This document shows positions 52,101 to 64,000 of a DNA stretch of 64,000 bases, piece by piece; within the stretch, counting starts at the first letter, position 1; each line of letters starts with the position of its first letter. Under the pieces are notes generated by a model. The model was given only the letters and a program-made list of their open reading frames with translations, did not search any database and was not told where the DNA came from. The stretch is from Ziziphus jujuba (lineage: Eukaryota > Streptophyta > Magnoliopsida > Rosales > Rhamnaceae). The position numbers and the translations under genes were made by a program. The stretch is taken from NCBI RefSeq assembly GCF_031755915.1, contig NC_083387.1:24120501-24184500 (forward strand), given 5' to 3'.

Positions 52101-52578
52101 TTGCCTTTAAGTTATATAATTTAAGCAAGGCCAATAACTTGGTAAATTTGGTGCAACCTCGATATAAAGGTTTCTCTGCATCCTTCAATAACTTAGCAAA
52201 TTCATTAGGATCATTATCAAAATGATCAAAGATAGCACGGGTCATTTCTAAGTTATTGAAAGCCACGTCTTCCTCACTACCACTATCATTTCCATTAAAT
52301 TCTACATTAATATTATCAAAATGAGAAGATGGTCCAATACCGTCATTACATGACTCACCATGCCAAATCCATCTCCGATAATTGACATCAAACCCATTCC
52401 AAAATATATGACCTTTAATATCCCTAATAGAATGGATTTCCATATTCCCACATTTCATGCAAGGACATCGTATGGCATTACAATCATTGGCATTCTCCAT
52501 GCTAAATTTCAAAAATTCCTTCACACCTTTAGCGAAATCATTTCATGTTCTATCTTTTGTTATCCACGATTTATCCAT
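49140..52578 (-). pseudogene. TNP2-type CACTA transposase relic
   Basis: Reading down the minus strand from ATG at 52578 (MDKSWITKDRT): a transposase-associated domain (IRCPCMKC...FWNGFDVNYRRWIWHGE), then TNP2 blocks (CPKYGSSRW, VLWYFPII, LPPWLCIKQKFMM, PGNHIDVYVEPLVEDL, KGYYACPIC, HRRFLPPNH, MHIEKNICESIYGTLLN), then DUF4218-like (YPFERYMKILKGYVRN) and DUF4216-like (YYGIIREIWD, FKCDWVDS, QVQQVFYVED) regions to 49140. Damage: TGA at 52545-52543, TAA at 51945-51943, frameshifts near 51730 and 51262 (the second in an A-run), a stop at the 51012 end, and TAA near 50718. An intact enzyme would cut and rejoin element ends. This one is dead, but recent enough to show every domain. Confidence 0.88.
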
Positions 52579-53040
52579 TTTCCTATCAATGTCAAGCAAT
52601 ATAACAAAAAAAATATCTACAAAAGCAAGATTATGAAAACCCAACCAAACCTAACCTGTGGGTGAAATGGAAAAAGAAAAAATAAAGAAAAACAACCCAC
52701 CACATGCCACCGTTAACCACAAAGAAAAAAAACGAAACTCACCAAGGCGATGGAGACGAAGGAAGAAGAAACCCAGCTAACCACGAGGGCGAAACAGAGA
52801 ACCCCAGCTTCCCAACAAAACGTAGGAAATTGAAAATTAAACTCGAAAGATCCAACTCTTCAATTCCCCGTATATTGCTTCCAACTCTAACATCTATTAG
52901 ATAATGTACTTCATGTAGTTGTAGAAAAGAAAAGGGATTCAAAGGCGCACGTAAAAATTTTAAAAGGCACCAAAAATTTTCGGGTAATCGGCAACGCAAT
53001 ATACTCGTGCAGAGTCGCCTGTTAATTTATATTTTATATT
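52579..53040. other. Spacer between the two CACTA genes
   Basis: Contains GCCACC/CGATGGAGACGAAGG stretches and a GCAACGC...GAGTCGCC pair near 52990-53020. Likely the shared promoter side of the transposase. No gene recognised. Confidence 0.4.
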
Positions 53041-55230
53041 TCGAATTATTTAAGTTTTAAAAGTACAGTTTATTTTCCGTTTAAATTTGCAAGTTTTTGT
53101 GTTGTTTGATAAAAATTATTGAACTGGAGACGCAAGTGAACCCAATCACGTCGCCTGTCAACATAATGGTTTTGTTTTCCCCTCTTAAATGATATTGTTT
53201 TTTAAGTACAGTTTGTTTTGTGTTTAAATCTGCAAGTAAATTAAATTTCATTTTTTTAAAAAAAATAATAAGAAGAACTAGCGATGTAGTTACTACAACA
53301 TGCATTGCCGGTGCCCTTTCCAAAAGAAATATGGCGATGCAGTTCCTTCATACTGCATCGCCCGTTCATGTTCTGATTGTTTTCCTATTTAATTTCTGTT
53401 TTTTATTGTTCATCTATAAATATACCCATGTAGCAATCCAATGAACATATATTCCATTGATCTAAAAGTAGAAAATAGTTTTGTCTGTGCTCCTCACATA
53501 GAATTAGACCACACAACAAGGACTTATTGACCAATTCTACACATAAGTTTGATAAAAGGTTATATTTTCACTTCTTAGTGCTTCAATGATTAGTTTGTTT
53601 GCTTTTAAAAGTTGAAATCCTAATAATATTTTTATTTGTTTTTCATATTCACATTTTATTTTCTATTTAAACTTGCAATTCTTTATATTGTTTGATAAAA
53701 ATTATGGAACGGGCAACGCACGTGAACAAAACTCACGTCGCCTGTTCACATAATGATTGTTTTTTTCCCCCTCTTTGATGATCTTTTTTGTCAAGTAGAG
53801 TTTGTTTGTGTTTAAATCTGCAAGTCACTTAAATTGCATTATTTTTTTAAAAAAATAACAAGAACTAGCAACGCAGCTACTACATTATGCGTCGCCGGAT
53901 CCCTTTCGAAAATCAATATGGTGACCCAGTTCCTTCATACTGCGTTGCCAGTTCATTTTCTGATTTTTTTTTTCCTTCTTAGTTTCTGTTTTTCATTGTT
54001 CATCTAAAAATATAACCATGTAGCAATCCAATGAACATATATTCCATTGATCTAAAAGTAGAAAACAGTTTTGTCTATGCTCTTCACATAGAACTGTACC
54101 ACACAACAAGGAGTTATTGACCAATTCTACACATAAGTTTGATAAAAGGCTGTATTTTCACTTGTTAGTGCTTCACTGATTAGTTTGTTTGCTTTTAAAA
54201 GTTTCAATCCTAACAAAATTTTTATTTGTTTTTCATATTCACATTTTACTTTCTGTTCAACCTTGCAAGTCTTATATAGGTTGATAAAAATTATTGAACC
54301 GGCGATGCAAGTGAACAAATATCATGTTGCTTGTTCGCATAATGGTTGTTTTTTTTCCCCTCTTTAATGATCTTGTTTTTCAAGTATAGTTAGTTTTGTG
54401 TTTAAATCTGCAAGTCACTTTAATTGCATTTTTTTTAAAAAAAAATAACAAGAACTAGCAACGCAGCTACTACATTATGCGTCGCCGGATCCCTTTCGAA
54501 AATCAATATGGTGACCCAGTTCCTTCATACTGCGTTGCCAGTTCATTTTCTGATTTTTTTTTTCCTTCTTAGTTTCTGTTTTTCATTGTTCATCTACAAA
54601 TATACCCATGTAGCAATCCAATGAACATATATTCCATCGATCTAAAAGTAGAAAACAGTTTTGTCCGTACTCTTTACATAGATTGTTCCACACAACAAGG
54701 ATTTATTGACCAATTCTACACATAAGTTTGATAAAAGGCTGTATTTTCACTTGTTAGTGCTTCAATGATTAGTTTGTTTGCTTTTAAAAGTTTCAATCCT
54801 AATAAAATTTTTATTTGTTTTTCATATTCACATTTTATTTTCTGTTTAAATTTGCAAGTCTTTATATAGTTTGATAAAAATTATTGAACTGGCAACGCAA
54901 ATGAACAAATATCACGTTGCCGGTTCGCATAATGGCTGTTATTTCCCCCCTCTTTAATGATCTTGTTTTTCAAGTATTGTATATTTTGTATTTAAATCTG
55001 CAAGTCACTTTAATTGCATTTAAAAAAAAAAATTATAAGCACTAGCGACATAGTTACCACATTATGCGTCACTAGTTCCCTTTCCAAAAATCAATATGGC
55101 AATCCAGTTTCTTCATACTGCGTCGCCAATTCATGTTTTAGTTTTTTCTTCTTAATTTTTGTTTTTTATTGTTCATCTACAAATATACCTATGTAGCAAT
55201 CCAATGAATATATATTCCATTGATCTAAAT
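53040..55230 (+). repeat. ~588-bp tandem array upstream of the Ulp1-like gene
   Basis: A TTTGATAAAAATTAT anchor occurs near 53104, 53690, 54279 and 54869 (spacing 586, 589, 590). Each unit carries two pairs of GCGTCGCC/GGCGACGC-like motifs, TAGCAATCCAATGAACATAT and ATTCCATTGATCTAAA. Units 2 and 3 share very long identical stretches (53870-53990 and 54460-54580). The fourth unit runs into the start codon of the gene at 55231, at the point where the other units read GATCTAAAAGTAG. The repeat is therefore a multiplied 5' flank. Confidence 0.85.
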
Positions 55231-57660
55231 ATGCAAAAGTCTATCGACCTAGATGACTTATGGATACAGGCACGTATGGGAAAGGATGGAAAATATGCAA
55301 ATGAAGAAACTGAAAATATGGTGGAAAAAATTGTGAGTACACTTTTTTTATGATTATTTGTTGCATATATTATGATTTTGTTAAATCTTATATCGACCGA
55401 GACATTTAATCATTTCATAAATATATTGTAGAATGTCCTAAAGAACAAAGTAGCAGAAGAAGAAATTGACCATTCACCTCAGGTTGATATCCTCACACAA
55501 GTGTTGAGGAATGACGAATATGGAGGTAGGCTTGGGGGTCGAGACAAAGGATACACGATGGCAAACTTCTGCCATACCCCTAAGAAACGTCCACAGAAAA
55601 AGACTAAGGCCCCAGATAATGAAAAATATAAGAATATGGAAAAGCTGATTGTTGGTCTTAGGGCCATCCTCGAAACTAAAAGCAACAAAGAGAAAGTACA
55701 CAATCTCCTATCGTCATGTGGTTTTTCCTTCCCGTCGCTTTCTGCTATATCCGATGATGCTGTTCCGGAGACACCATCTACAACTACAGTAGATCCTCCT
55801 CCCATGACATCTGCAGAGGTATTTTGACCAAAAAAAATAAAAATAAATCGTATTTTGCGCATTAATATGTATGTTATGCGGTTACATATATGTTTAAGTG
55901 AATGTCATGTTGTCCAAGTGGGTAGCTCCCATGGTTGAATACCCTATCTGTGTCCATGAGATCATGGGATTGAGTCTTTCGAGTAACGGAATATTGTCAT
56001 GTGAATATATATTAATTTGTTTTCGAGTGACGGAATATTGTCATGTGAATATATATTAATTTGTTTTTAACTTTGTAGGGCGTAAAATGCAATCTTGCAT
56101 AAGGCAATGTCGGCCATATTGTAGCACGTGGCACTTTGGTAACTTCTATGCCAACCGATATGTGCCATGGTACGAAGCTAGGTGCACAAAATTATAAGGT
56201 TACTGTCGATGAGGTGATTGATGCATTTTCACCTTTGCCTGTTTCGTCATTTGACCTTACATGTGTTGGTGATGCTAAAGGTGCCTTTGTTGCATGGTCG
56301 AGACATCTTGTTATTTTTCCATCTGATGAGGTATTGTTTAATTGTGCTATATATAATAATTAATTTTGTATATGTTTTAACTAATTTTGTTTTTGTTATA
56401 CTTCAAATTTTGTTTGTTGATATTTGTAGGGGAGTCTGAAGAGTTCACATGTTGAGGATGATAAAGATGATGATGTTGATCCCGTTATCATTACCCCACC
56501 GATCCGCGAGTTGCTGCATCGGATTTTTAGGGGAGAACAAATGTTGTGCATAGCTAGAAGTGACATATCTGATTTTTGCTACATGCAAGAATTGTCTGTC
56601 GAGCGCATCTTGTTCTATATAAGGTAGCCTAAATTTGGATGTGTTTATAATTATATTTCATTCAATTGTTTATAAATTTGGTTTTAAAAACTATATTTAC
56701 TTGTAATCCGATTACGCAGGTTTTTACGTGATGGATTAACGGGCACACCATCTGAACGGAAATTTTGCTTTGTTCATCCGACTATTATTTCACCGGTTGG
56801 TCATACAAACCCTCATGAACGGATGATACATATAGTGAGTAAATGGCAAGATGCATCGCCAGATAAGCTATGGTTTTTTTCCTTACTGTGCAAGGTATAT
56901 TGTGTTAGTTTTAATTGAATTATGTTGTTACAATATTACTTTAATAAAATCTCCTATTAACTAATATATTTATTGGTGTTTTTAGCAATCATTGGATGCT
57001 TTGTGTTGTTGATGTATACAAAGCAGTACCATGGTTTTTTGATTCCTTGAAATCTCATAAGAATAGAATTGATGGGGATCTAAAAGCTTTTCTCGATGAG
57101 TAAGTTAAAAACTCTTAATTTTATTTAATTAATTGTTCTTATATTGAATATACTATTTAAGCTACACTATAATATTATACAATATTTATATTTCTATATA
57201 GTTCATTCGTTGCATGGAACGAGCGGAAGACACCCGAATAGAAACTTCGGTGGCAAAATGCTAAGGTAATTATTATATATAAAGTGAGCATTATTAGTTG
57301 TTAATAAAGTTACATATTTGTTGTTTTACATATGTATTCTTATCTAATATTACATATTGTTTGTCAATTCAGACTCCTATGCAGTCCGGAAGCATTGAAT
57401 GCGGTTATTATATTATGATGATAATGAGAGATATTGTCAAGACAAATCCTCATTGACAAAATATAAGAACAATGGTAAATTATTTAATGATTTCATATTT
57501 CTATTAATAATAATTAATATTTATGATTGTTTGTATATGTATGATTATATAACTTTATAATGTTCAGTATGAAGGTGTCACTTGGTTACAAGCTGATCAG
57601 GTCAACCAGTTTAGAGAAGAATGGACAACATTGATGATCTCAAGCATCTCATCACAGTGA
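55231..57660 (+). pseudogene. Ulp1-like (C48) protease gene relic of the CACTA element, nine exons
   Basis: Predicted exons 55231-55332, 55432-55818, 56079-56330, 56430-56623, 56720-56894, 56986-57099, 57202-57265, 57373-57474, 57568-57660, all with GT/AG borders. The N-terminal part resembles plant transposon proteins (LWIQARMGKDGKY; DILTQVLRNDEYGGR). The C-terminal part is a C48 peptidase fold: HW (His at 56990), FFDS with the Asp, and QSGSIECGYY with the Gln and Cys (exon 8). C48 enzymes cut SUMO or similar modifiers. Similar domains are known passengers of plant CACTA and Mutator-like elements. Damage: TAA at 56100, TAG at 57239, TGA at 57454 and a one-base frame disagreement at the exon 5/6 joint. 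Catalytic residues are intact, so loss of function is probably recent. Exon borders are by eye. Confidence 0.75.
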
Positions 57661-57829
57661 ATATCTATGCATGGTTGTGTAATAACTTTTGTTTGTACAT
57701 ATAAAATGGTTGACCAATATGTAAATATCGCATATAAGTTAATATTTAATTAAGTCAATAGTGAATTTATTTTGCAAATATTCAGTGCTTATTTAAAGAT
57801 GAGAAACAAATTATTAAAAAATGTTAACA

Positions 57830-58790
57830 GTGACGCATTAGAAAGATTATGCGTCGCCTATTACATTTCCCCAAAAAAAAAAAAAATTAAAGTGATACCA
57901 AATTTTCAAACATAATAATGTGTGCTGGAAAAACAAAAAAATTAAAAACCACCTAAGAAATATTTCTTTACATATTTAAGAAATAATTTCAATGCGGCTT
58001 AGATGGTAAGGTAAAACAAATTCCTCCCTCCCAAAAAAAAAAAAAAAAAAAGTCACCAGCAAGGCATAGTAAAGACGTATGCATCACCTGTTAGACCTAA
58101 ACATTATTCCTCCACATTTTTAGAAACAATTTCAATGCTTATTCGATGATGAGGTAAAAAGTTATAAAAGACCAAAAAAAAAAAAAAATTGGAACAAATG
58201 ACGAATAAGTAAGGATTCTGCGTCGCCAGTTCTATTCAAAAAAAAAATTTTTTTTTTGAAAACCACAAAAAAAAAAAACAATCATAATTAGTGCTTATTT
58301 AAATATGAGAAGAAAATTATAAGAATACAAAAAAAAAAAAAAAATATCAACAGCGATGCACAGGGATGGATTCTGCATTGCCGGTTCCATTCCAAAAAAA
58401 AAAAAAAAATTTAAAGTGATACCAAATTTTCAAACATAATAACATGTATTGGAAAAACAAAAAAATTAAACAACCACCTAAAAAATATTGCTTCACATAT
58501 TTAAGAAATAATTTCAATGGATATTAGATGGTAAGGTAAAACAAATTCCCCAAAAAAAAAAAAAAAAGTCACCATCGACGCATAATAAAGACTTATGCGT
58601 CGCCTGTCCCACCTAAACATTATTCCTCCACATTTTTAAGAAACAATTTCAATGCTTATTTGATGATGAGGTAAAAAGTTATTAAAATACAATCAAAAAA
58701 AAAAAAATTGGAACAGACGATGAATAGGTGAGGATTCTGCGTTGCCAGTTCCATCCAAAAATTTTTTTTTTAAAACCAAAAAAAAAAAAT
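57830..58790. repeat. CACTA right-side A-rich tandem repeats
   Basis: Two units about 524 bp apart (AGTGATACCAAATTTTCAAACATAATAA at 57891 and 58415), each with poly-A tracts and pairs of GACGCA...TGCGTCGCC motifs enclosing 15-20 bp. They probably represent the right subterminal region. Confidence 0.7.
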
Positions 58791-58814
58791 TAAACTGATA
58801 ATAATAATAATAAT

Positions 58815-61800
58815 AAATAAATAAATAAATGTAGATGTATAATATACATTTGTTTGAAAGGTATGTAAAGATATTTTTTAAAAAGAAAGGTATAAGAAGA
58901 TAATATGAATAATTGACAAACTAGTACATAGCTACCTACTTAAGTTTGAAATATCACTTACAATAATAATTAACACTCGAAAACTGTGTAGAAAACTTAT
59001 TTTAATATAGATTTTTAATTTTTTTTATTAGAGTTGGTTTTTATTATTAAATTGTCCCTACATTGACTTTTTGTTAGTAGTAAAAAGTTAAGAGGAGATA
59101 AAAGATGCAATTTATTAATTAGCATATCAACTCTGTAGGACCCAGGGGCAAAATAGTAAATCTGCCAAATTAAAGGCATATTATTATTTATTATTAATGT
59201 AATTCTAATTAAAGCAGGGCAAGAGATATGGTATATTGAAATCACAATCTCCTCAATATTGAAGTGAAGAATTTACGAATTGAATAAACTTCGTTTAATA
59301 ATAACAACGGATATTGATTTCCAATTTAACGGATGAGGTATGCAATTATAAAATCCTCCTTCCCCCAATTTAATATATGTAAAAAAGAATAATAAGTAAA
59401 AAGAGTTGGGAAAAAAAAAAAATCACAAAGACAAACTCAACTATCAAATAGCTCGAAAATCACCACTCTCTCAAAAATATATGAACAAATCAAACGAAAT
59501 ATAGAAAAAAAAAAATTTATGAAGGCAAGCCCACTATTATTAATATTATTATTATATTGGAGATAAGACAAGGCTATTATTACTCTGCTTTCCAACAAAG
59601 TAATTTCGCCCATTCGTCCCAAATGACGAAAAAACAATTATGACTTAAGAGGACAATTACAAATAGGGGTCCACTAATAAAAAGCCTTACATATTAAAAA
59701 AAAAAAAAAAAAAAGCGGTTGTTTTAGCTTCTTTCACTGCATTTTATTTAATACTTTTCAATTATTTTTCTTCATTGTTTTCTACATAGAAAATATGAGA
59801 GATTGAATCCTATCGTCCTAATACTAGAAAACTTAAGGCTTTTGAAATTGTTTCATTACACAATCAAAGCTTTCTTCTGGTTTTCCTTGGTGTGAGGAAC
59901 ATTTTAAGTTGTTCTTAGTATTAACTTAAGGATTTCTTCCATAGAATATACCAAACATATCAGATTTGGTACTAGCTGATTAATCGGACATACCTGCCAA
60001 ATCCAAACAAAAAAAAAAAAAAAAAGGGTTGTGTGAAAAGATATATATTATGAAGGTAAGGTAAACTATTTTTATATTTAAATATAGGTTGTGCGCGTTT
60101 TTGAAAATTTAATTATAAAAGTTATTATTTAAATATGTAATAATCCGAATTTAAATATAAGCAATGCTATAGATATCAAATTTTTTTATTAAAATTTTAG
60201 TAATCAATTATGTGATAGTTTTTTAGTGTTGTTAAATTAATACTGCTTTAAATACATTGGTAGATAAATTATTTAAAAATTATCAAAATATGGATATCAA
60301 AATTTTGATAAAAAAATTTGATCATTCTAGATTTATTCTTCAAATATATATATATATATATATCACGTGATATGAATCAAACCACACAATAAAAATGCTC
60401 TACTTAGAACAGTCTATAAACCTACTATCATAATTACAAAATTATATAACTATAACTCTATCCAGATCCTATAGACATCAATAATTCATTACTCATCTAA
60501 ATTATAAAAATTATTATTTACTCATATAATAATTGGAATTTCTAACATTCAACATTCATATATATATATATATATATAAAGATAACGTGCAATGAATTAA
60601 GCACGTGATGAAAGTGACCTGCCTAAAGCCATCAATAAACCTACCACATATAAACCTACCACATTCATAATTACAAAATTATATAGATCTATATAAGTCA
60701 TATAAACAACAGTCATCTACTACACATCCAAATTCTAAACCCCGAAAGATCAGCAGCAAGCAAGCAAACCATTTGGGCAACAATGTCGTTGTGTTCTTCC
60801 ATCCATGACTGCAAAAGCTATATCTTTATGCGAACTCTACTTGTTTTGCTTCTCTTCGGATCAACTGCTTTATGTGGCTCAATCATAAAGACTTTGCCAG
60901 GCTTCCCTGGGATTCTACCTTTCAAACTTGAAACAGGGTGAGTGTATAATAGACCTACTTCTTCTGCACGTTATTAAAATTAGGATATGTTAACTTGATT
61001 ATTTATGGTTTTTTTTTTCTTTTATTTTCTTTTTGTGATATGTTGGAAATGTAGTCCACCTTATCTTATAGGTACAGTTTGTGGTTTTGTGTTTCAGATA
61101 TATCAAGGTGGAGAGCTCTGAGTTCTTTTACTATTTTGTGGAATCACAAGGAAATCCATCCAGGGATCCTCTCATACTTCATCAGTTGGGGGGGCCCGGC
61201 TGCTCGGGCTTAATTGGGTTTTTAAAGCAAATAGGTAGCTTCTCATCCATTCAATTTCTTGTTTTGGTAAATCCCATCCATTCAAATTCTATCTGCTCCA
61301 ACGGATAAATTCTTAGAATGATTTGGTACATATTTTGTAAAAGTAAAAGTAAGTAACCCTTTTATCACCCAAAAAAAAAAATAATAAAAAATAAAAAATA
61401 AAGAGTAAAGTAACCCTATTTTTTTTAACGCCTTTAATAGTTTTTTTTTTTTCTTTTCTTTTTTTACATCTAAACCTCCAACTATTCTTCTCCTCTATAG
61501 ATGGAATAAAACTAGATTAATTTTTTTTTTCTTTTTCGTTTTTTATGCTATTACCTAGCAACCAAACAAAATCCAGTATTTGGAAGGAAGAACAAAAGTG
61601 AAAAATTCAAATAGATATTAACAAAGAAAAATCTGGAGGGAGAGAGATAAATAAAATGCAAGAATAATTGAGATCCTCTAGAGGCTAATAATTCATTTGT
61701 TATATTGTCCATGATCTGAAACTAGATCTGCGTCAATTATTTATATTTTCTATTTTGTTTTCCAAGAGTAATCTTATTTATGTTACAATCTAGAAATTTT

Positions 61801-64000
61801 TCTGGCAATGGAGGAGGAAGAAGGATGATTTTTGTTACGACAATCTTTCTTTTCTGGTAGACATGATGAAGGATTTTATGTAAGGAACAAAAAATAAAAA
61901 CAAAAATAATTGAAGAGCGTTGAAACTCTGAGGGTTATTGGGATTTTCAAAATGATTTGTATTAGTGTGCATACATTGTCTCATATCATTAAACAATGGT
62001 ACCAAATCAATCTCCAACTTGTTACAGATTATGTACCTAAATATTTCTCTACTTATATATAATATATTTTATAATATATATATATATATATATAGACAGG
62101 TAGTCCATTTTTTAATGGAAGACGAACAAACTATTGGCACCAAGAGCTTGGTCAATTATATCTAATCATGAGATTGGACGGTCATAATTAGCTATCACCA
62201 TCAAGTATTGTGCAACCTCGCCCACTGTAGATTTTTTGTGCTTTATATATATATATATATCACCTCCAATAATATTTGAAATCCCATATTGTTTACTAAA
62301 TTTATTTATTATATAATGTAGAAGTTGTTATCATAATTTTTAATTAGTTTATTATATTGTATTTCACTTATTGATTTAAAATTTTATTTTTTTTTATTTT
62401 TATTCAAAGAATATTTCATCCATATATATAATCACACTACGTTAGGTAAATATATTGATCAAACATATTTAATGAACAATTTAGTATTTCTAATCCCTAG
62501 TGTTTTGTTTAATGGGCTAATATTTCTTATGTTTATCTATAAGCTTGCAATATTAAAAAGCGGTAAGATACAAAAGGCAATATATATATTTACAATTACT
62601 TTCTAAATGATTCTAACTTAAATCATTTGTATACTAGATAATATTATCCACTAGTGAAAGGGAAATATTTTCTAGACATAACTATTTTCATATGTCATTT
62701 GTTAACATATTTTTTTTTTTTGCTTTTTTCTTTTAAATTGTGTTTAATTTGTTTTCTTTTAACTGTTTGTTAATATTATTAGAATTTGTTAAATATATTA
62801 ATTAACTACAATTATCAGAAAAAAATTTAAAATCAGTACAATTTGAAATTATATTTCATTTGATGTTTAAGTTTTTTTTTTCAGATTTATAATTAATTGA
62901 GATGTTTAACTACCACAAATTTAACATTAATAAACCATAAAAGTAAACAAATTACACTTTATTTAGTAAAAAATAAAAATAAAAATCAAATACCCTAACA
63001 AATGGCACCTTAATTTTTTATCTGTTCTCTTGTCCATAAATATATATATTGCAACATTCTCTAGTCCATAGTTAGATCTCGCATTATTTTAAATTTTACG
63101 AAATAAGAGCATATGTAAATTTTTTTAAATTTTGCATGCTAATAAGATTCCATAGTCATGGTTATGGAAAAAACCAATCATTAGTCTTTCTCGAAATCAT
63201 GTACATTAATAATAGTGTTACAATTTCCTTCTTAAGGACCGTTGGTTTTCAATTTATCAACTTATGGAGCAATTTTACCGTCACTGCAACTGGCCCCATA
63301 TTCTTGGACTGAGGTACCAAATTAATTTTATCGTACATCATTGCTTACCACAAATGTTTGATGACTAAAAGAAACAAATTATGTGATTTATTTTATTTTA
63401 TTTTATTTATTTATTTATTGTTTTTTTTTTTTTTTTTTTTGAGATATGAAAGCTCCTAGCCTTCTCCAATGGTACTACTAATACTAAAATGTGGGTTTAC
63501 CTGCTAACTTGTAATGTTATACATTTTATAGATTTCAAGTGTAATATTTATAGATGCACCTATTGGCACGGGTTTCTCCTACTCAAACAATCCAGAAGAT
63601 TATTTTTTGTCATCAGATACAAATACAGCGTGGATGGTTAACAAGTTTATAAGAAAGGTTTGAGAAATCTAAAAGTTATTTATTTGTTTTCGTGGAACTA
63701 TCTTCTGCATTATAATACACAATATACTAATAAACATGTTGTTTATGTGGGCAGCACTTTAATGATGAATCTAAGGTGGGAGATAGGAATTTTCCATATA
63801 AATTCGTGTATATATATGTATATATGTCTATAAGATTTCGGTAGGTTAGAAATATAATTTCGCAAAACTATTGTATAGTAAGTGATAAGGATTGTTACTT
63901 ATCTAACTAAGTTTGGTTTTAAATCATTAATTGACTTGATATCCTGAATTTATATTATAATTCTGTATATAAATATATATACATATATATACATATATAT
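58815..64000 (+). repeat. Segmental duplication, copy B (SCPL upstream region and gene)
   Basis: Direct counterpart of 17535-24540. It lacks the roughly 1.5 kb at 18599-20120, has two promoter units instead of three and a single leader unit. From 60780 onward the match with copy A, introns included, is nearly complete, with scattered substitutions and differing (AT)n lengths. Confidence 0.85.
60783..64000 (+). CDS. Second SCPL gene (S10 family), 5' part, cut by window end
   Basis: Exons seen: 60783-60937, 61098-61234, 63237-63313, 63532-63657, with the same phases and borders as the first gene and no stop. The copy A start codon is destroyed (ACCATTTGGG replaces ACCATGG), so translation probably begins three codons later at 60783, giving MSLCSSIHDC. 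The signal stretch, LPGFPG, GGPGCS and the DAPIGTGFSYS region are kept. Changes in exon 4 include His to Tyr in NPED(H/Y), Leu to Trp and Met to Ile in the MVNKF region. The exon with the nucleophile Ser lies beyond the window, so intactness cannot be judged. Role as for the first gene; the two are tandem paralogues about 39 kb apart. Confidence 0.85.

Larger units (their letters stand above)
47929..58800 (-). mobile_element. Decayed CACTA (En/Spm) DNA transposon carrying a Ulp1-like gene
   Basis: The left terminus CACTACGCGAAACTCGCTG at 47929 is followed by about 650 bp dense in GTCGCTAA/TTAGCGAC subterminal motifs. Inside are a minus-strand TNP2-type transposase relic (49140-52578), a 588-bp tandem array (about 53040-55230), a plus-strand Ulp1-like gene relic (55231-57660) and a second motif-rich region with A-rich repeats (57830-58790). 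The same GCGTCGC motif occurs throughout, which binds the whole region into one element. No matching right terminal repeat (ending CGTAGTG) was found. Sequence of the SCPL duplication begins at about 58815, so the right end appears lost. Orientation follows the transposase. Confidence 0.82.

Noticed and set aside
53040..55230. Considered as a CRISPR-like or centromeric satellite array
   Set aside because: Repeats of 588 bp without spacers in a plant transposon; too few units and too local for a centromeric satellite.
57755..57765. TAGTG near 57760 as the right end of the CACTA element
   Set aside because: Its neighbours do not match the left terminal repeat, and the element's motifs continue another kilobase to the right.

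Overview
This window is nuclear DNA of a flowering plant, most likely a eudicot. The evidence is long-LTR Ty3/gypsy elements with an initiator-Met tRNA primer site, a CACTA (En/Spm) element, Tourist-type and TRIM-type small elements, a 14-exon serine carboxypeptidase-like (SCPL) gene and an actin relic with plant intron positions. The species cannot be named from this sequence. About half of the window is transposon-derived, and the rest is AT-rich with many (AT)n tracts.

Layout. 1-12639: two head-to-tail copies (period 6205 bp, nearly identical) of a non-autonomous Ty3/gypsy element sharing a middle LTR (LTR-internal-LTR-internal-LTR). The internal region is scrambled: RNase H/integrase fragment, then gag, then scraps of protease and the pol C-terminus. 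12649-15640: a TRIM-like remnant split by a minus-strand solo LTR with 5-bp target-site duplications (TSDs). 15646-17000: decayed Ty1/copia polymerase. 17535-21349: repeat-rich upstream region of the first SCPL gene. 21350-30432: an apparently intact SCPL gene (471 codons, Ser187/Asp390/His448). 32550-34607 (minus): an actin pseudogene with a stop codon and a roughly 300-bp insertion. 36372-42808: a three-element nest, a minus-strand solo LTR holding both a 181-bp TRIM-like element and a plus-strand solo LTR, each with its own perfect 5-bp TSD. 46171-46630: a Tourist-like MITE with TTA TSD. 46770-47910: a second copy of the copia relic. 47929 to about 58800: a decayed CACTA element with a minus-strand TNP2-type transposase and a plus-strand Ulp1-like (C48) protease gene. 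58815-64000: a second copy of the SCPL upstream region and gene, cut by the window end after exon 4.

The working content is the tandem SCPL pair, probably secreted or vacuolar acyltransferases or peptidases. The pair sits on a segmental duplication that the CACTA element interrupts in the second copy. Everything else is transposon sequence or pseudogene. The points most worth a second look are the tandem gypsy array with its scrambled coding order and W-box-rich LTR, the 588-bp tandem array directly upstream of the Ulp1-like gene, and the repeated promoter and 5'-leader units in front of the SCPL genes.
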